This document shows positions 26,565 through 34,552 of a DNA stretch of 64,000 bases, in pieces; the stretch's first letter is position 1; every line of letters starts with the position of its first letter. The notes beneath the pieces were generated by a model, which saw only the letters and a program-made list of their open reading frames with translations, ran no database searches and had not been told where the DNA came from. The stretch is from Acetatifactor muris. GTDB lineage: Bacteria; Bacillota; Clostridia; Lachnospirales; Lachnospiraceae. Location of the stretch: NCBI GenBank assembly GCA_023663635.1, contig JAMPHD010000008.1, positions 49,411 through 113,410 of the forward strand, read 5' to 3'. Made by a program: the position numbers and the translations under genes.

Positions 26565-26965
26565 GTGAAGACGATCGGGCTGTTACATTTTGGGACAATC
26601 ACAGATTACTCGAGCCCGAATATACGGACTTGGAGGCAATGCTTTCCCAAATGAAGATGTTCGTGAATCTCAATACAGAGCAAAAAGTTGATTTTTCCCC
26701 GATAGAGCAAAAGCTTGATATGACTCTGCCCAAAGAGCTTAAGCTGATTTACGCCGCCATCCGTGACCAAGAGGAATATTTTATGGGCGCGGAACATTTT
26801 TTGCCCGAGTTTGACGTCTACGGAATCGCGGTAATGTATTCCGACGAAAAACTTCTCGCATGGATACGGAGCAATGGTTTTTACGCGGATATTCATGCGG
26901 GAGCCATGGAGGAAACACATTTGGAAGAATTTAGCGATCATATGGGACAGGTCGTGTGGAAATAG
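26540..26965 (+). pseudogene. Broken SUKH (SMI1/KNR4) immunity-type gene
   Basis: The frame overlaps the end of the endonuclease gene and lacks its own start. The translation includes TLPKELKLIYAAIRDQEEYF and AEHFLP, typical of the N-terminal half of SMI1/KNR4 proteins, many of which are immunity proteins against secreted nuclease toxins. After this it jumps to a C-terminal stretch (AVMYSDEKLLAWIRSNGFYA), so the middle seems deleted. It forms the right flank of the restriction-modification module. Confidence 0.6.
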
Positions 26966-26987
26966 TCGTAAATCAATGGTTGGTTCT

Positions 26988-27203
26988 TTAAGACCTCACA
27001 TGTCCCGTCTCCACCACCTCCGCGTATTGCAGGTACTCAACCGGAAATTGCCGCACCAATTCAGGCTTATCCCAATAATGCATGGGATAGGCCTTTTTTA
27101 ACTTGACCGTGTTGCCATGTTTGATCAAATACGCATTGCCTTTGTCCGTGGAGTGAAGGATTATAGTGATTGGCATGGCATGGCTCGCAAACACAAATTT
27201 CAA
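26988..27203 (-). pseudogene. Deleted copy of the metallo-beta-lactamase-fold gene at 31151
   Basis: The translation stitches together pieces of the intact protein: FVFASHA, then a short LHSTDKGNAYLIKHGNTV segment, then the complete C-terminus KKAYPMHYWDKPELVRQFPV. The HAHADH metal motif and most of the domain are missing. The last 105 bases (26998-27102) are almost identical to 31161-31264, differing by one substitution and one base in a T-run. It is a recent partial duplicate left at the edge of the ABC-transporter block. Confidence 0.8.
26998..27102 (-). repeat. 105-bp direct repeat, left copy
   Basis: Begins ACATGTCCCGTCTCCACC and ends GCCTTTTTTAAC. It matches 31161-31264 with one base change and one extra T. 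Both copies are in the same orientation and enclose about 4.1 kb holding a lipoprotein, a small membrane protein and an ABC transporter. Confidence 0.9.
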
Positions 27204-27259
27204 GAGTTCAATAAATATTTAAAAGGAGCAATAAGGAAGATTAAGCGAAAGAAAATATG

Positions 27260-27288
27260 TTGACAGTAAAACGATAATATATTATTAT
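27260..27288 (+). promoter_or_regulatory. Promoter of the small lipoprotein gene
   Basis: TTGACA (27260-27265) is followed after 17 bases by TATTAT (27283-27288); an overlapping TATAAT is at 27286. Transcription would begin near 27297, at the left arm of the inverted repeat flanking the gene. Confidence 0.65.
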
Positions 27289-27298
27289 AATAAATAAT

Positions 27299-27326
27299 AA
27301 GAATTTAAGACACGTGATAGCGAAAG
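27299..27326. repeat. Left arm of a 28-bp inverted repeat flanking the lipoprotein gene
   Basis: AAGAATTTAAGACACGTGAT plus the next eight bases is complementary, with a few mismatches, to 27719-27746 on the far side of the gene. The arms could be terminal repeats of a tiny mobile unit, or could pair the 5' and 3' ends of the mRNA. Confidence 0.65.
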
Positions 27327-27348
27327 AGATAGAAAATGGAGGAGTAAA

Positions 27349-27714
27349 ATGAAAAGTAAAAAAGCAAAAATTCTTTCAGTTCTTTTTCTATGTGTTATGT
27401 TCTGTTTATGTTTTACAGGATGTAGCGGTGAAAGCGATGGAAAAACTATTACCACAAATGCTATGAATTCTACCATGACATTAAGTGGTGTTAATTACTA
27501 TGATTTTTACAGTGATATATATGTAGGAAATTATAGCGGTACTTGCAGTGTTATGAGTAATACATTAAACTCTACGGAAATTTGGTTTACAGATGCACAA
27601 AGCGTTACAAGAGTGGCATGTGTGAATACTCCTTTATCTCAAAGACCGGCAACAGTTAATGTGTATACAAATAGCGCAAAGTCCACATATGATACATACA
27701 CTTGTAAGTATTAA
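27349..27714 (+). CDS. Small secreted lipoprotein, 121 residues
   Basis: A classical lipoprotein signal (MKSKKAKILSVLFLCVMFCL, lipobox CFTGC near residue 26) is followed by an Asn/Thr/Ser/Tyr-rich domain with little charge (NYYDFYSDIYVGNYSGTCS). The family was not recognised. GGAGGAG precedes the ATG by five bases and a good promoter lies upstream. The gene is AT-rich compared with its neighbours and is flanked by 28-bp inverted repeats, which suggests it arrived separately. Confidence 0.75.
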   Translation: MKSKKAKILSVLFLCVMFCLCFTGCSGESDGKTITTNAMNSTMTLSGVNYYDFYSDIYVGNYSGTCSVMSNTLNSTEIWFTDAQSVTRVACVNTPLSQRPATVNVYTNSAKSTYDTYTCKY

Positions 27715-27718
27715 TTTG

Positions 27719-27746
27719 CTTTCTTATCACGTGTTCTTAAATTCTT
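27719..27746. repeat. Right arm of the inverted repeat flanking the lipoprotein gene
   Basis: CTTTCTTATCACGTGTTCTT plus AAATTCTT is the reverse complement of 27299-27326 with three differences. It begins two bases after the lipoprotein stop codon and is followed by TTTAT, so it might also act in transcript ending. Confidence 0.65.
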
Positions 27747-27824
27747 TTATAGACAGTTTTAAATGCATATGGCATAATTTTAATATAATAACCAAACAAA
27801 GTGATTGGTAACAAAGGAGCGAAT

Positions 27825-28328
27825 ATGAAAAAACTTTCAAAGACAGTGATCGGCCTGATCGTTATAGTCATCCTGACAGTAACAGTGATCGTTGTGATCG
27901 GAACGGGTGGGAGCGGACTGGCCGATGGAACCTATCGGGTGACAAATTGTGAGAGCTATCCGGATGCTTATATTGTGGTGGACGGCAAGGGGAGTAATAT
28001 ACGGTTCTATAATATTGATCTGAATGAGATTTATCGTGAGGATGATCTGGCAAATTACAATAAAATGTTGGAGAAGGGATTTCCGGTGGTCATCGAGGGC
28101 GAAGAATTGGAAAAGCTTTCAGACTTGAACGAGATGTTTGTGTCTCATGCATGGACCTTGGAGGATGAATTGTTCAAAAAAGGGACATTTACATATGGGG
28201 TCTACTGTATGGGGCCGGAGAATATTTTCGGATTAGTGTTAGAGTATGATTCTTTGCATAAGACCATTCAGATTATGGATGAGGATTCATCAAAGAATTA
28301 TATCTTTAAAAAAGCATGGTTTGGCTGA
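27825..28328 (+). CDS. Membrane-anchored protein of unknown function, 167 residues
   Basis: AAAGGAG precedes ATG 27825. A basic N-terminus and one membrane helix (about residues 6-26) lead to an extracellular domain of about 135 residues. That domain begins with LADGTYRVTNCESYPDAYIV, a pattern like small lipocalin-like or immunity-type proteins. It lies 28 bases upstream of the ABC ATPase gene and is probably co-transcribed with it. It may be a substrate-binding or self-protection partner of the transporter; this is inference from position. Confidence 0.7.
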   Translation: MKKLSKTVIGLIVIVILTVTVIVVIGTGGSGLADGTYRVTNCESYPDAYIVVDGKGSNIRFYNIDLNEIYREDDLANYNKMLEKGFPVVIEGEELEKLSDLNEMFVSHAWTLEDELFKKGTFTYGVYCMGPENIFGLVLEYDSLHKTIQIMDEDSSKNYIFKKAWFG

Positions 28329-28356
28329 TGCGTATGGCGCAAAGCAGGTAGGACAG

Positions 28357-29043
28357 ATGGCGATAACGGCAAAGGATCTGGGGAAAAAATATCAGGTCGG
28401 CTCAGGCGATCTGTGGCCGGTCCGACATATGGATATGTCGATTGAAAAGGGTGTTTTTGTGGGCATTACCGGCCGATCCGGAAGCGGTAAATCCACACTG
28501 TTAAAGATGTTGGGAGGTTTGCTGCAACCGACGGAGGGAAACGTAGAGGTTGACGGCAGGGATATCTATGCGCTGAGTGAGCGGGATATGGCCCGATACC
28601 GATGTGATAAGGTAGGCTTTATCTTTCAGGATTATTTTTTGGAGGAGATGTATACCGTATATCAAAATGTGGAGATCGTGCTGATGATATCCAAAGTACC
28701 TGTGCGGGAGAGAAGAGAGCTGATCGACCAGGTATTGGAAACGGTGGGAATGCTGCACAAAAAAGATACAATGGTGCGGAACCTTTCCGGCGGAGAGAAA
28801 CAGCGGGTGTGCATTGCCCGCGCTATTGTAAACGAGCCTGATATTTTGTGCGCGGACGAGCCCTGCGGGAATTTGGACCGGGATAACGGACAAGGGATCA
28901 TGCGTTTACTGCGCGCGCAGGTGGAGCAGGGGAAGACGGTCCTCCTCGTCACACACAATCCGGAGGATGCGATCCTGACGGATGAGGTCATCACTTTACA
29001 GGATGGTAAGATAATCAATCATGAGTTTCCGGGACATTCTTAA
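28357..29043 (+). CDS. ABC transporter ATP-binding protein, MacB/LolD type
   Basis: The 228-residue ATPase has Walker A GRSGSGKST (39-47), Q-loop IFQDYF, signature LSGGEKQR (about 143), Walker B CADEP, the GNLD D-loop and a switch His in VTHNPED. It belongs to the FtsE/MacB/LolD group that powers mechanotransmission by FtsX-like permeases, often for peptide resistance or lipoprotein handling. The start at 28357 follows AGGTAGGA; the frame is open further upstream inside the preceding gene. Two permease genes overlap it directly downstream. Confidence 0.93.
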   Translation: MAITAKDLGKKYQVGSGDLWPVRHMDMSIEKGVFVGITGRSGSGKSTLLKMLGGLLQPTEGNVEVDGRDIYALSERDMARYRCDKVGFIFQDYFLEEMYTVYQNVEIVLMISKVPVRERRELIDQVLETVGMLHKKDTMVRNLSGGEKQRVCIARAIVNEPDILCADEPCGNLDRDNGQGIMRLLRAQVEQGKTVLLVTHNPEDAILTDEVITLQDGKIINHEFPGHS

Positions 29044-29794
29044 ATTAATCCGACATGAATATGTGTATGACAGGGCGGAGTGGATGATTTCCCTCGTTTT
29101 ACAGAGTCTGATCTTTGTCAGTGTGCTCTTTTTGACCACTGTTGCCGGAGATTTGGATCGAATCTGCGGGGAATACATACAACCCTTATATCCAAACGGA
29201 TACGGGTTTCAGCTCATGGGTTATCAGGCCAAAGATATACCGGAATTGGAACGCATGGGATTTTATAACATAAATTTCTCCAACTTGGAAACTCAGGGAT
29301 ATGCCGTCAAGGACAGTTTGGAGAATATCTGGCTCTATAAATTGCGGGCTGTTTGGTCCGGCAAAGACATCTGGAATTCGGAATTGGATGAGATCTTGAG
29401 TGTGACTTTTTTCGCGCAGGTGATATTTGGCGCGATCGGTGCAGTCATGTTGGTCATTATGATGAACAATCTCTCCAATTCTTTTGCGATGCGGTTGATG
29501 AGGCGCAAGCCATATATCAGAATGTTGGAACAGTTGGGGTGTACGCGGACCGTGTGCCGGAGGATCTGGTATGGATTCTTTGGGATACGGAGCATATTTG
29601 CGCTGACGTGCGCCGTATGCATCAATAGTATGCTCATATGTCTTCTGAATGAATATATGGCTAAACGATTGTATATAGAAAGTTCTTTTGTGCCCTTTTC
29701 CGGGGTGCTGTCAGTGGGGATATTGGTGACTTGCGCAGTGCTGATGTGGCTGTCCTTTCGAAAACAGTGGAGGCAGATGGATGAGGGTTGCTGA
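29021..29794 (+). CDS. FtsX-like ABC permease subunit 1
   Basis: The 257-residue protein has an N-terminal helix (about 22-42), an extracellular domain of about 85 residues, and three C-terminal helices. The FtsX-like coupling region is near MRLMRRKPYIRMLEQLGCTR. It starts inside the ATPase gene (23-base overlap) and overlaps the next permease by 14 bases, so the three are made together. It lacks the full MacB extracellular domain. Confidence 0.85.
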   Translation: MSFRDILKLIRHEYVYDRAEWMISLVLQSLIFVSVLFLTTVAGDLDRICGEYIQPLYPNGYGFQLMGYQAKDIPELERMGFYNINFSNLETQGYAVKDSLENIWLYKLRAVWSGKDIWNSELDEILSVTFFAQVIFGAIGAVMLVIMMNNLSNSFAMRLMRRKPYIRMLEQLGCTRTVCRRIWYGFFGIRSIFALTCAVCINSMLICLLNEYMAKRLYIESSFVPFSGVLSVGILVTCAVLMWLSFRKQWRQMDEGC

Positions 29795-31154
29795 CAGGAT
29801 ACAAATTGCCTTTCAGAATATAGATGCCGGCGGGAGAGCGGTGAACAGGATCATCTTTGGAATGACATTTGTGATCATGCTCATTTTCTCCTGTCTCATG
29901 ATAGTGCAGTCTTATTTTGCCTATACAAAGCTTTTTAATCAAAGAAATGTGTCCGATCGCTATTACTATACGGAAATTTATGACCGGGATGTGCAGGATA
30001 TTACGACAGGCGCTCTGTCGGCATATGACAGAGATATGCAGGAGCGGTATCATGCGGAGGAAATGTCTGTTTTGTGTACCTTGCAGCTGCGCGATGAGGA
30101 TGAACCGTTGGATGCCGGGCATACCGGTCTGATCGTGGATGGAACTGAATGGCAGATTGGGAGCGCTTTTCAATATCGAAATAAATCATATCAGGATATT
30201 CAGGGTTCGGACTCGCCCATATTGCCGGCTTTATACGGAAGGGATATGGACGTGTTTGCGGAACAGATCACTGTGGGATATGGGGAGAAATATTTGTGGG
30301 GGCGTTATCCGGACAATCCCGGCGAAATACTGTTGGACGATTATATTCTCGAAGTTTACGGTGTGTTGGATTCAAAGGCGGAGAACTCCAGGGAAGGTCT
30401 GTTGGGAAAGAAGATCAGTATTTATGTTGCGGATGAAGGACAGGACAGGATTGTCCTGAATGAGTATCTGCTGACCGGTATTTTTCGGGGGGATCTGCTC
30501 TCGGCGAGGGAGAGTGTAACGGGATCCGATCATCATTTGGAACATATTTACGTCAATCTGCGGGAAGACGATATGGACCGGTTTGTGATCTCCCAGGGCA
30601 GTATCCGGTATTATTTTAATGACTATTGGGAGTATGCGAAACACTATGACCAAGCAGACGACATTTTGCGGCTCAATATCTCTCAGGCAGACCGTGAGGA
30701 CGGCGCAGGGGTAAAATTGACAGGAAAAGGTCTGGAATATTGTCTGTTGTATTGGCTCATGCATCATTTGGGCTTGCTCCTGATGATCGTTACGGCAGTG
30801 ATTGGATTGGTCATCACATTATCTGTATTTTATACAGTCAGGTTTTATCGGAAACGCAATGCGCGATATTTATCTATGCTTCAATCCATTGGCATGGAGA
30901 GGCGGGACAGGATGTGGATCTCCTCTATTGAGATGTGCTATATGATGTTCGTGGCTACTCTCAGGGGAGTGTGTCTCTCCTGCGTCTTTCTTGCGCTTTT
31001 TAATATCATCACGAGTTCCGCTCTGAATTTTCGTATGGTCTTGGATATAAGATACGGAGCGGCAGCCATCTTTTTAAGTTGGCTGTATGTGGGGATTTGC
31101 CTGTGGTTTTCTATGGGAAAGGAATATTTTTTAAAAACTACAGATTTCTCTTAA
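29781..31154 (+). CDS. FtsX-like ABC permease subunit 2
   Basis: The 457-residue permease has an N-terminal helix (about 25-47), a large extracellular domain of some 270 residues (MacB-like periplasmic core), and three C-terminal helices. The FtsX coupling segment is RKRNARYLSMLQSIGMERRD. With the preceding genes it forms an asymmetric MacB-like exporter or extruder. Its stop codon overlaps the stop of the convergent metallo-beta-lactamase gene by three bases. Confidence 0.87.
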   Translation: MRVADRIQIAFQNIDAGGRAVNRIIFGMTFVIMLIFSCLMIVQSYFAYTKLFNQRNVSDRYYYTEIYDRDVQDITTGALSAYDRDMQERYHAEEMSVLCTLQLRDEDEPLDAGHTGLIVDGTEWQIGSAFQYRNKSYQDIQGSDSPILPALYGRDMDVFAEQITVGYGEKYLWGRYPDNPGEILLDDYILEVYGVLDSKAENSREGLLGKKISIYVADEGQDRIVLNEYLLTGIFRGDLLSARESVTGSDHHLEHIYVNLREDDMDRFVISQGSIRYYFNDYWEYAKHYDQADDILRLNISQADREDGAGVKLTGKGLEYCLLYWLMHHLGLLLMIVTAVIGLVITLSVFYTVRFYRKRNARYLSMLQSIGMERRDRMWISSIEMCYMMFVATLRGVCLSCVFLALFNIITSSALNFRMVLDIRYGAAAIFLSWLYVGICLWFSMGKEYFLKTTDFS

Positions 31155-31858
31155 GATGTTACATGTCCCGTCTCCACCACCTCCGCGTATTGCGGGTACT
31201 CAACCGGAAATTGCCGCACCAATTCAGGCTTATCCCAATAATGCATGGGATAGGCCTTTTTAACACGGATCTTCTTGAGGAAATACAGAAAGCCTTTGGC
31301 GTAGCAGGAGCCGAGTCTTGGATCTAAGGGCAGGAAGGCGGCATCCAATATGCGGTCTTCCAACAGATCCGCGAGCAGGTCGATCTCATGGCGATAACTG
31401 CCCGTCATTTGGCGGTTGTGCCGCTCATCATACACGGGGGAGGAAGGATCGAGACTCCAATCGTTCAGATCTCCGGCATGAAATATGACAGTATTGTCAT
31501 GTTCAACCAGATACGCAACGCCTCTGTCCGTGGAGTGCAATGTGCGTACCGTGATGTCACAGGGCAGATCATAGGTCTGATAAAAGGTGACTTTACAGAC
31601 AGTAATATGGTCAGGCCATCGCTTGGAAGGGATATCTTTGGACAGCACGGCCGTGATCCTCTCCGGGGCGACGCCCTGTGCGCAGAGTTTGGCAAAAACT
31701 TTCGGATCATAGTGATCGGCATGAGCATGGCTCGCGAACACAAACACCGGCTTAGAGGGATCGGGAAGGTTCAGTTCTCCCACATAATAGTCGAATATGA
31801 AACTGCAGCGGGGAAATTCCACCAGAAAACCGCTGTGGCCGAGATAGGTAATATGCAA
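31151..31858 (-). CDS. Metallo-beta-lactamase-fold hydrolase
   Basis: The 235-residue protein carries the dinuclear metal motif SHAHADHYD (about residues 39-47), a second His in the RTLHSTDRG stretch, GDLNDW (about 122) and a terminal PMHYWDK. It resembles UlaG/RNase Z-like MBL hydrolases found in many Clostridia. The substrate is unknown. The most sensible start is TTG 31858 (product begins LHITYLGHSGFLVEFPR) with GGAGG ten bases upstream; the longer frame has no such site. A deleted copy lies at 26988-27203. Confidence 0.85.
   Translation of the reverse strand: MHITYLGHSGFLVEFPRCSFIFDYYVGELNLPDPSKPVFVFASHAHADHYDPKVFAKLCAQGVAPERITAVLSKDIPSKRWPDHITVCKVTFYQTYDLPCDITVRTLHSTDRGVAYLVEHDNTVIFHAGDLNDWSLDPSSPVYDERHNRQMTGSYRHEIDLLADLLEDRILDAAFLPLDPRLGSCYAKGFLYFLKKIRVKKAYPMHYWDKPELVRQFPVEYPQYAEVVETGHVTS
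31161..31264 (-). repeat. 105-bp direct repeat, right copy
   Basis: Matches 26998-27102 in the same orientation. Here the repeat is the natural 3' end of the intact MBL-fold gene, so this copy is the parent. Confidence 0.9.
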
Positions 31859-31961
31859 AACGTGGCAGCCTCCCTGTTTGATGATCGTCTGAGGTTTACG
31901 GGTACATATGACGTTTTTATTATAGTGCAAAAAGATACCCGGTTCAAGATTTCGATAAATG

Positions 31962-31990
31962 TTTACAGTAATAGCAAAAAAGATTATAAT
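31962..31990 (+). promoter_or_regulatory. Promoter of the lipid-gene operon
   Basis: TTTACA (31962-31967) and TATAAT (31985-31990) are 17 bases apart. Transcription would begin near 31997, about 47 bases before the diacylglycerol kinase start. No other strong promoter is obvious in the next nine kilobases on this strand, which fits one long transcript. Confidence 0.7.
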
Positions 31991-32043
31991 AAGAGAAACG
32001 CAATATTGTAATATATGAAAATTGCGAATACAGGGAATGGCAA

Positions 32044-32400
32044 ATGATGAAAAACAAAAATTTATGGAGCAGCATAAAATGCGCGGCGCGCGGATTGAAC
32101 CACGCATTGCGCACAGAGAAAAATTTCAGATATTATGCGGTGATCGCGGCTGTCTTTTTGATACTTAATCTGGTGTTGGCGGTATCCCCCTTGGAATTGG
32201 CATTGCTCTTTTGGCTGTGTGCCTCGGTGTTTGCGATGGAGTGTATGAACACGGCAGTGGAGCGTTTGGTGGACAGTCGGTTTGAGCAGCCTGACGAGAG
32301 GGCCCGGGTGATCAAAGATGTGTCGGCATCGGCCGTGCTCTGTCTGGGTATCGGTTTTTTTACGGCGGAGGGGATCGTACTCCTGTCAAAGCTATGGTGA
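32044..32400 (+). CDS. dgkA: Diacylglycerol/undecaprenol kinase, DgkA type
   Basis: The 118-residue membrane enzyme phosphorylates a lipid alcohol (diacylglycerol or undecaprenol) with ATP. It has a cytoplasmic amphipathic N-terminus (SIKCAARGLNHALRTEKNFR), three membrane helices, and the catalytic FAMECMNTAVERLVD segment (about residues 62-76). It ends in the KDVSASAVLC region seen in the family. Two adjacent ATG codons (32044, 32047) are possible. It overlaps the next gene by seven bases. Heading a run of lipid genes, it may supply their phosphorylated precursor. Confidence 0.92.
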   Translation: MMKNKNLWSSIKCAARGLNHALRTEKNFRYYAVIAAVFLILNLVLAVSPLELALLFWLCASVFAMECMNTAVERLVDSRFEQPDERARVIKDVSASAVLCLGIGFFTAEGIVLLSKLW

Positions 32401-32972
32401 TCAATATGTATATTACATTGATGCCGGTCATATTTGCCGGCATCCTGAATATGGTCTTCACGAAGACAAGCCTGTATCGGCGGTATTGCAGGCCCTTGGA
32501 CGGCGGGCGGTGTATGCGGGACGGCAGGAGGATTTTGGGGGACAATAAAACGCTGATCGGTTTGCTGTCCATGACGGTCATATGCGGGACAGTTCAGGTG
32601 TTGTGGGGCGCTTTCTGCGAAGTTTGCGGATTGACGGGGCGCAATCAGCTCTATCTGTGTCGGGAGAACACTCCGGCATTTAACGGTATGGCAGGGCTTT
32701 TATTTGGTCTGGTCTATATGTTGTTTGAGCTGCCCAACAGTTTCGTAAAGCGCAGATTAGATATCGCGCCGGGCAAAACGGAGCGGGGTGTCAAGGGCGT
32801 TTTCTTTCTGATTCTGGATCAGGTGGATTCTCTTTTTGGCGTGGTGTTGGTGTTAGCGCTGTTGTCACCCATGTCGGTGGGAATGTATTTTTTCTATATC
32901 CTGTTGGGCGGTTTTACGCATATTGCCGTAAATGCCGTGTTGTATGGCCTGAAAATACGCAGAAATCTCTAA
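32394..32972 (+). CDS. CDP-archaeol synthase-like (CarS) protein
   Basis: The product of about 192 residues resembles the CarS family, integral membrane cytidylyltransferases that activate a lipid phosphate with CTP. Diagnostic stretches are CRPLDGGRCMRDGRRILGDN followed by KT (about residues 36-58), ELPNSFVKRRLDIAPG (about 117-132) and LDQVDSLFG. The N-terminus could be ATG 32394 or 32406. In bacteria such proteins are thought to act on unusual lipid phosphates. Placement between a lipid kinase and a CDP-alcohol phosphotransferase supports that order of reactions here. Confidence 0.8.
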   Translation: MVINMYITLMPVIFAGILNMVFTKTSLYRRYCRPLDGGRCMRDGRRILGDNKTLIGLLSMTVICGTVQVLWGAFCEVCGLTGRNQLYLCRENTPAFNGMAGLLFGLVYMLFELPNSFVKRRLDIAPGKTERGVKGVFFLILDQVDSLFGVVLVLALLSPMSVGMYFFYILLGGFTHIAVNAVLYGLKIRRNL

Positions 32973-33036
32973 GTATGGCGGGTTTTGACATCGCGGCCGG
33001 CAGAGCGGATATGCGCGTAGCGGAGGAAAGGAAGAT

Positions 33037-33669
33037 ATGTTGGGATGTTATAATAAGTCGGTGATCCTGACTTATGCAGGCGTGGCGCTCTCTCTGACGG
33101 GTATTTGCGGCTGTCTGGCGGGGCAGTGGGACATGGCCATGATCTGTCTGATCGCGGCGGGCATTTGTGATCTCTTTGACGGTATGATCGCAAGAAAATG
33201 TAAGCGTACCGACATGGAAAAACAGTTTGGTATTCAGATAGACTCTCTGGCGGATGTGGTCTCTTTTCTGATATTTCCCGCCGTAATGCTGCTTGGCGGG
33301 ATGGGAACCAAAGAAATGGCAAGAGTGTCATTTACGGAAAATCCGTGGAACGCCGCCGGCTTGGTCTTGGCGATCCTGTATGTGTTGGCGGGCATTATCC
33401 GTCTGGCATGGTTCAATATACATACCGCGACAGATGTTCCGGCACGGCATTATGAAGGTCTGCCGGTGACCTATGCGGCTTTGATATTGCCTCTGTTTTA
33501 TGTGTTGTGGAAGATCGTGTTGTTTCCGGGATATCTGTGGCTGCCGGTGTACGGTATATTGGCATTTTGCTTTGTGTGGAGGGTGCCCATGCCGAAACCG
33601 ACGGGAATATGGTATGGTGTATTTGCCGCGTTGGCGGTGTTGGTGACCATTCTGATCGCGGTGGTGTGA
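33037..33669 (+). CDS. pssA: CDP-alcohol phosphatidyltransferase, phosphatidylserine synthase type
   Basis: The 210-residue membrane enzyme exchanges CMP of a CDP-activated lipid for serine or a similar alcohol. The family motif is present: DLFDGMIARK, then a loop, then FGIQIDSLADVV (about residues 47-76). The loop between the AR and the Gly is three residues longer than the classic motif. Later helices are typical. GGAGGAAAGG lies upstream of the ATG. It is followed directly by a phosphatidylserine decarboxylase gene, supporting serine as the headgroup donor. Confidence 0.9.
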   Translation: MLGCYNKSVILTYAGVALSLTGICGCLAGQWDMAMICLIAAGICDLFDGMIARKCKRTDMEKQFGIQIDSLADVVSFLIFPAVMLLGGMGTKEMARVSFTENPWNAAGLVLAILYVLAGIIRLAWFNIHTATDVPARHYEGLPVTYAALILPLFYVLWKIVLFPGYLWLPVYGILAFCFVWRVPMPKPTGIWYGVFAALAVLVTILIAVV

Positions 33670-33670
33670 T

Positions 33671-34552
33671 ATGTGGGTCTGGGACAGAAAACAGAAGAAA
33701 AAATTTGCGGAGGCGGAGGACGGCGGTCGTCTGTTGGCTTTCCTGTATGGAAATCCGGTGGGGCGGATTCTGTTAAAATATGTAGCCGCAGCGCCCTGGT
33801 ACAGCAGATGGCGGGCGCGCTATTACAAGAGCAGGGTGTCCGCGCGCAGGATTCCGGACTTTGTCAGACGACATCGGATCGATATGGCGCCTTATCGCGA
33901 CATGGCATTTAAAAATTTTAATGACTTTTTTACCCGGCGCAGACCGGAGGGACCTTCCGTGGAGCCGGGAGCGCTGCAGGCCGTGGCGGAATCCCGATGT
34001 CGGGTCTATGATGTCACGGAGGATCTGCGGATCCATGTCAAACAGGGCGATTACAGTCTGCAGGAATTGTTCCGTGTAGGAAACGGGAAGTTGGAAAATT
34101 TTCGGGGCGGGATCTGCATCGTGTACCGTCTGAGTCTTGCGGATTATCACCGATATCTCTATCCCGACCGGGGACGGGAGGGCAGGCGGCACATCATTCG
34201 CGGGATGCTACACACCGTGCGGCCTGTCAGCCGGGAGGAGAGGGTGTTTGCGGTAAATTGCAGAGAATGGAGCCTTTTGCGGACGCAGCGGTTCGGCAGG
34301 GTGCTGCAGATGGAGGTGGGCGCCATGTTGGTGGGGCATATTGTGAACAGACCTTGGACGGGCCGTTTCGATGCCTTGGAGGAGAAAGGGTACTTTGAGT
34401 ATGGCGGTTCCTGTGTGATCCAAGTGTTTGAGCCCGGGCGCGTGGTGATAGACAGAGATATCAGAGAGCAGTCGGCAAAGGGCATGGAGACCCGTGTACT
34501 TTTGGGAGAGCGTATCGGGTGTGTCGCGAAACGGAGGGAGGACAATGTTTAA
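33671..34552 (+). CDS. psd: Phosphatidylserine decarboxylase
   Basis: A pyruvoyl enzyme that converts phosphatidylserine to phosphatidylethanolamine. The 293-residue proenzyme has FNDFFTRR near residue 82, the LADYHRYLYP His motif (about 157-166), GAMLVGHIVN (about 217), and a self-cleavage site near YGGSCVIQVF (about 250). The maturation Ser is followed by Cys rather than the usual Thr or Ser. The cleaved small subunit would begin at the Ser. The start lies one base after the pssA stop. Confidence 0.9.
   Translation: MWVWDRKQKKKFAEAEDGGRLLAFLYGNPVGRILLKYVAAAPWYSRWRARYYKSRVSARRIPDFVRRHRIDMAPYRDMAFKNFNDFFTRRRPEGPSVEPGALQAVAESRCRVYDVTEDLRIHVKQGDYSLQELFRVGNGKLENFRGGICIVYRLSLADYHRYLYPDRGREGRRHIIRGMLHTVRPVSREERVFAVNCREWSLLRTQRFGRVLQMEVGAMLVGHIVNRPWTGRFDALEEKGYFEYGGSCVIQVFEPGRVVIDRDIREQSAKGMETRVLLGERIGCVAKRREDNV

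Noticed and set aside
27260..27291. TATAAT at 27286 as the -10 box of the lipoprotein promoter
   Set aside because: Spacing from TTGACA would be 20 bases; the overlapping TATTAT at 27283 gives the normal 17.
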